From the NCBI GenBank assembly GCA_015661045.1, contig JACVQG010000328.1, positions 1-6,403 on the forward strand: a DNA stretch of 6,403 nucleotides, given 5' to 3'. Made by a program: the position numbers and the translations under genes. Numbering within the stretch: position 1 is the stretch's first letter; every line of letters starts with the position of its first letter. A model generated the notes under the pieces. It saw only the letters and a program-made list of their open reading frames with translations, made no database searches and was not told the DNA's origin. Below are positions 4,204 to 6,403 of the stretch, in pieces. The stretch is from Dehalococcoidia bacterium. GTDB lineage: Bacteria; Chloroflexota; Dehalococcoidia; JACVQG01.

Positions 4204-6403
4204 TCACTTGCTGCTACCAGCAGTTGCAGTTACTGGCGCAGTTTTAGTAGCACGCATGGGAGGCGGTGACTTTTTTATGTCCGGCTTGAAGCCCCTCAAC
4301 AGCAACGTATTAAGCGTAACTGAGACTGAGCTGATGGCCATCATGAAAGCAGCCAGTTCCGGGCTTACCATCAAGGAGAAGAAGGGATAAAGCAACCCAG
4401 CCCCTAACGGTATACCCAGCGTGTTATATACAAAAGCCCAGAACAGGTTCTGTTTGACCTTCCTCATCGTAGCTTTAGCCACCTGTATGGCAGCTACGAC
4501 ATCCAGCAGGTCATCTTTGATAAGGATAACATGGCCGGTCTCTTTAGCTACATCAGTGCCGCTGCCTATGGCAATTCCGACATCGGCCTGAGCTAAGGCC
4601 GGGGCATCGTTGATGCCATCGCCAACCATTGCGACCCGTTTTCCCTGAGCCTGGAGTTTTTTTACCTCTTCAGCTTTATCCTGGGGCAGCACCTCGGCCA
4701 GAACTCTGTCTATACCGACCTGTTGGGCAATAGCCTGGGCAGTACGTTTGTTATCTCCAGTGATCATGGCGACCTCTATACCCATGCGGTGCAGGCTATC
4801 CACTGCGGCTGCCGAGTTTTCCTTTAATGTATCGGCTACGGCAATAAGGCCGACTGGAGCGCCATTAGCGGATAGATACATCACTGTCTTTCCCTGTTGT
4901 TCCAGTGAGGCAGCTTTATCAACCAGGCCAGTTACATTAATGTTTCGCGTAGCCATAAGTTGGCGATTCCCAAGCAGAATTGATTTACCATTCAAAGTAG
5001 CCTCTACGCCAAGCCCGGGGATCGCGTTAAAAGAATCGGCATCGGGTAAGTCCAGACCTTTATCTTTAGCGCCTTTAAGAATGGCTTCGCCCAGCGGGTG
5101 CTCCGAATTCTTCTCTACTATTGCTGCCAGCCGTAATACCTCATTCTCTGAAAGGCCAAATGCCACGACATCGGTGACAGATGGTTCCCCTTTGGTCAGT
5201 GTACCCGTTTTATCGAAAATGACAGTCTGTATTTTTGCGGTGCTTTCGATGGCATCGGCCCCTTTAAATAGTATCCCGTTCTCTGCCCCTTTACCTGAAC
5301 CGGCCATCATAGCGCTGGGCGTAGCCAGCCCGACAGCACAGGGGCAGGAGATGACCAGGACGGTGATACTCATCAACAATGAAAAGCCAAATACACCCAG
5401 GCCACTCAGTGTTAACGGCGAAAGAATGAAATGGCTTTCCGGCCGGAAATAGAGGTTATATCCCAGGAAGAACCAGAACAGGAAAACGAGCAACGAAAGA
5501 AGGTGGACACCCAGGATAAAATGCCCGGCTACAAAATCCGCCAGCTTCTGGATAGGGGCTTTGGTCGTCTGGGCATCCTCCACCAGCTTGATAATCTGAG
5601 CCAGCATAGTTTCCCTGCCTACCTTACTGGCCTGGAACCTGAAAGCCCCGGTCTTGTTCAGAGTGCCGCTAAAGACCTGGTCGCCTGCCTTTTTTTCGAC
5701 GGGTATACTCTCCCCGGTAAGCATGGATTCATCCACCGATGAATAACCATCCTGGACTGTACCATCCACAGCTATGCTTTCACCGGGCTTAACCAGTAAC
5801 ACATCGCCAACCTCTACCTCATCGGCGGGTATATCCAACTCCTGGCCGTCACGGATGACCCTGGCTATTTTAGGTTGAAGGCGCATCAGCCTTCGTATAG
5901 CTTCAGAGGTCTTACCCCGGGTAAGGGCCTCCAGATAGCGCCCCAGAACGATGAAAGCAGTAAGCAACACTGCCGATTCATAAAAAACAACCTTCTCACC
6001 GCCGAAACCGGCCTGGGGCCAGAAGGTGTTCAACACCCCGATAAGGTAGGATGCCCCAATTCCAGTAGCATAGAGAAGATTCATGTCGGTAACGCCATGT
6101 CTTAGCCCATTAAAGCTGTTAACGAAGAACTGGCGCCCGGGGCCGAAGACTACAGGGGTCGCCAGCGCCCATAGCACGAAGACATTTCCTAAAAATGGTG
6201 GAATAAACGAAGGTAATGTCCAGTAATCCCGGAAGGTTCCCATCATGATGACCATTCCCAAAGAGGCGGATATTATCAGGTTACGTTTTTGGCGTTTAAT
6301 ATCGTCCTGCCGCGCTTGACGCTCTCTGTCTAAAGACTCCTGCCCCTCAACCTTTTCCGTCGCACCATATCCAATATCCCTTATTGTCTTTTTTATCTGA
6401 GCC
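4204..6403 (-). CDS. copA: Copper-exporting P1B-type ATPase (CopA), N-terminus beyond the window
   Basis: An inner-membrane pump that uses ATP to export Cu(I). In the window 732 residues are visible (counted from 6402). Residues 1-17 ([17 protein letters not shown]) are the end of a heavy-metal-associated domain, so the gene starts outside; the TTG at 6261 is internal and not the true start. Key motifs: actuator TGES at 229, membrane metal site CPC at 353-355, phosphorylation DKTGTLT at 397, SEHPLG at 433-438 and GDGINDAP at 594-601. The C-terminal helices carry YN (659-660) and MAISS (688-692), the ligand signature of the Cu(I) subgroup P1B-1. The protein ends in an unusual Pro/Ala/Thr/Lys tail. 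It is the first visible member of the cluster, with small membrane and metal-binding genes following on the same strand. Confidence 0.96.
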   Translation of the reverse strand, partial: AQIKKTIRDIGYGATEKVEGQESLDRERQARQDDIKRQKRNLIISASLGMVIMMGTFRDYWTLPSFIPPFLGNVFVLWALATPVVFGPGRQFFVNSFNGLRHGVTDMNLLYATGIGASYLIGVLNTFWPQAGFGGEKVVFYESAVLLTAFIVLGRYLEALTRGKTSEAIRRLMRLQPKIARVIRDGQELDIPADEVEVGDVLLVKPGESIAVDGTVQDGYSSVDESMLTGESIPVEKKAGDQVFSGTLNKTGAFRFQASKVGRETMLAQIIKLVEDAQTTKAPIQKLADFVAGHFILGVHLLSLLVFLFWFFLGYNLYFRPESHFILSPLTLSGLGVFGFSLLMSITVLVISCPCAVGLATPSAMMAGSGKGAENGILFKGADAIESTAKIQTVIFDKTGTLTKGEPSVTDVVAFGLSENEVLRLAAIVEKNSEHPLGEAILKGAKDKGLDLPDADSFNAIPGLGVEATLNGKSILLGNRQLMATRNINVTGLVDKAASLEQQGKTVMYLSANGAPVGLIAVADTLKENSAAAVDSLHRMGIEVAMITGDNKRTAQAIAQQVGIDRVLAEVLPQDKAEEVKKLQAQGKRVAMVGDGINDAPALAQADVGIAIGSGTDVAKETGHVILIKDDLLDVVAAIQVAKATMRKVKQNLFWAFVYNTLGIPLGAGLLYPFFSLMVSPELAAFMMAISSVSVTLNTLLLRGFKPDIKKSPPPMRATKTAPVTATAGSSK

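Noticed and set aside
4748..5452. Plus-strand frame of 234 codons
   Set aside because: It is the antisense shadow of the CopA ATPase, which has every family motif on the other strand.
6204..6261. TTG at 6261 as the start of the ATPase
   Set aside because: The frame stays open to the window edge and encodes the end of a metal-binding domain ([11 protein letters not shown]), so the gene starts beyond the window.

Overview
The window is one almost entirely minus-strand stretch of bacterial DNA. I see a copper-efflux and metal-handling gene cluster (about 6403 down to 1028), followed by the start of an unrelated transcription unit encoding a family III CoA-transferase (877 down to base 1). Both end genes run off the window. 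G+C looks moderate (about half by eye), Shine-Dalgarno sites are strong (AAGGAGGTGAT, AAGGAGG), and two genes appear to use TTG starts. Nothing here fixes the taxon. The mix of a CaiB-type CoA-transferase, small metal-linked membrane proteins and short palindromic repeats would suit an anaerobic or environmental lineage such as Chloroflexota (Dehalococcoidia-like), but that is a low-confidence inference.

Reading in the direction of transcription (high to low coordinates), the layout is as follows. A CopA-type P1B ATPase enters from beyond the window (6403-4204); its N-terminal metal-binding domain is cut by the edge. A 102-bp gap holds a small inverted repeat of the ATTCCC-N8-GGGAAT type. Next is a two-helix small membrane protein (4101-3850), overlapped for 109 bp by a SAM-dependent methyltransferase with a TTG start (3958-3284). 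Two very small genes follow: a 23-residue Lys-rich peptide ending in Gly-Gly-Cys-Cys (3237-3166) and a 58-residue YHS-domain protein with a His-rich tail (3144-2968). After a perfect 11-bp inverted repeat (2908-2937) come a single-pass membrane protein of unknown function (2945-2325) and a secreted lipoprotein-like gene that is split in two frames at a run of five C (2313-1772). A 250-bp intergenic stretch is packed with palindromes (1574-1750). The last member is a four-helix membrane protein with a Cys-Cys-Ala-His-His motif (1522-1028).

The working picture is a copper(I) export pump accompanied by accessory proteins that could bind, present or sense metal at the membrane: the YHS protein, the Cys-Cys micropeptide, the CCAHH membrane protein and the lipoprotein. 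The methyltransferase role is unknown. Only the ATPase, the YHS domain, the methyltransferase fold and the CoA-transferase are recognised with confidence. The rest are described by what can be seen in them. The CoA-transferase has its own near-consensus sigma-70 promoter (934-939 / 911-916) and is probably independent of the metal cluster.
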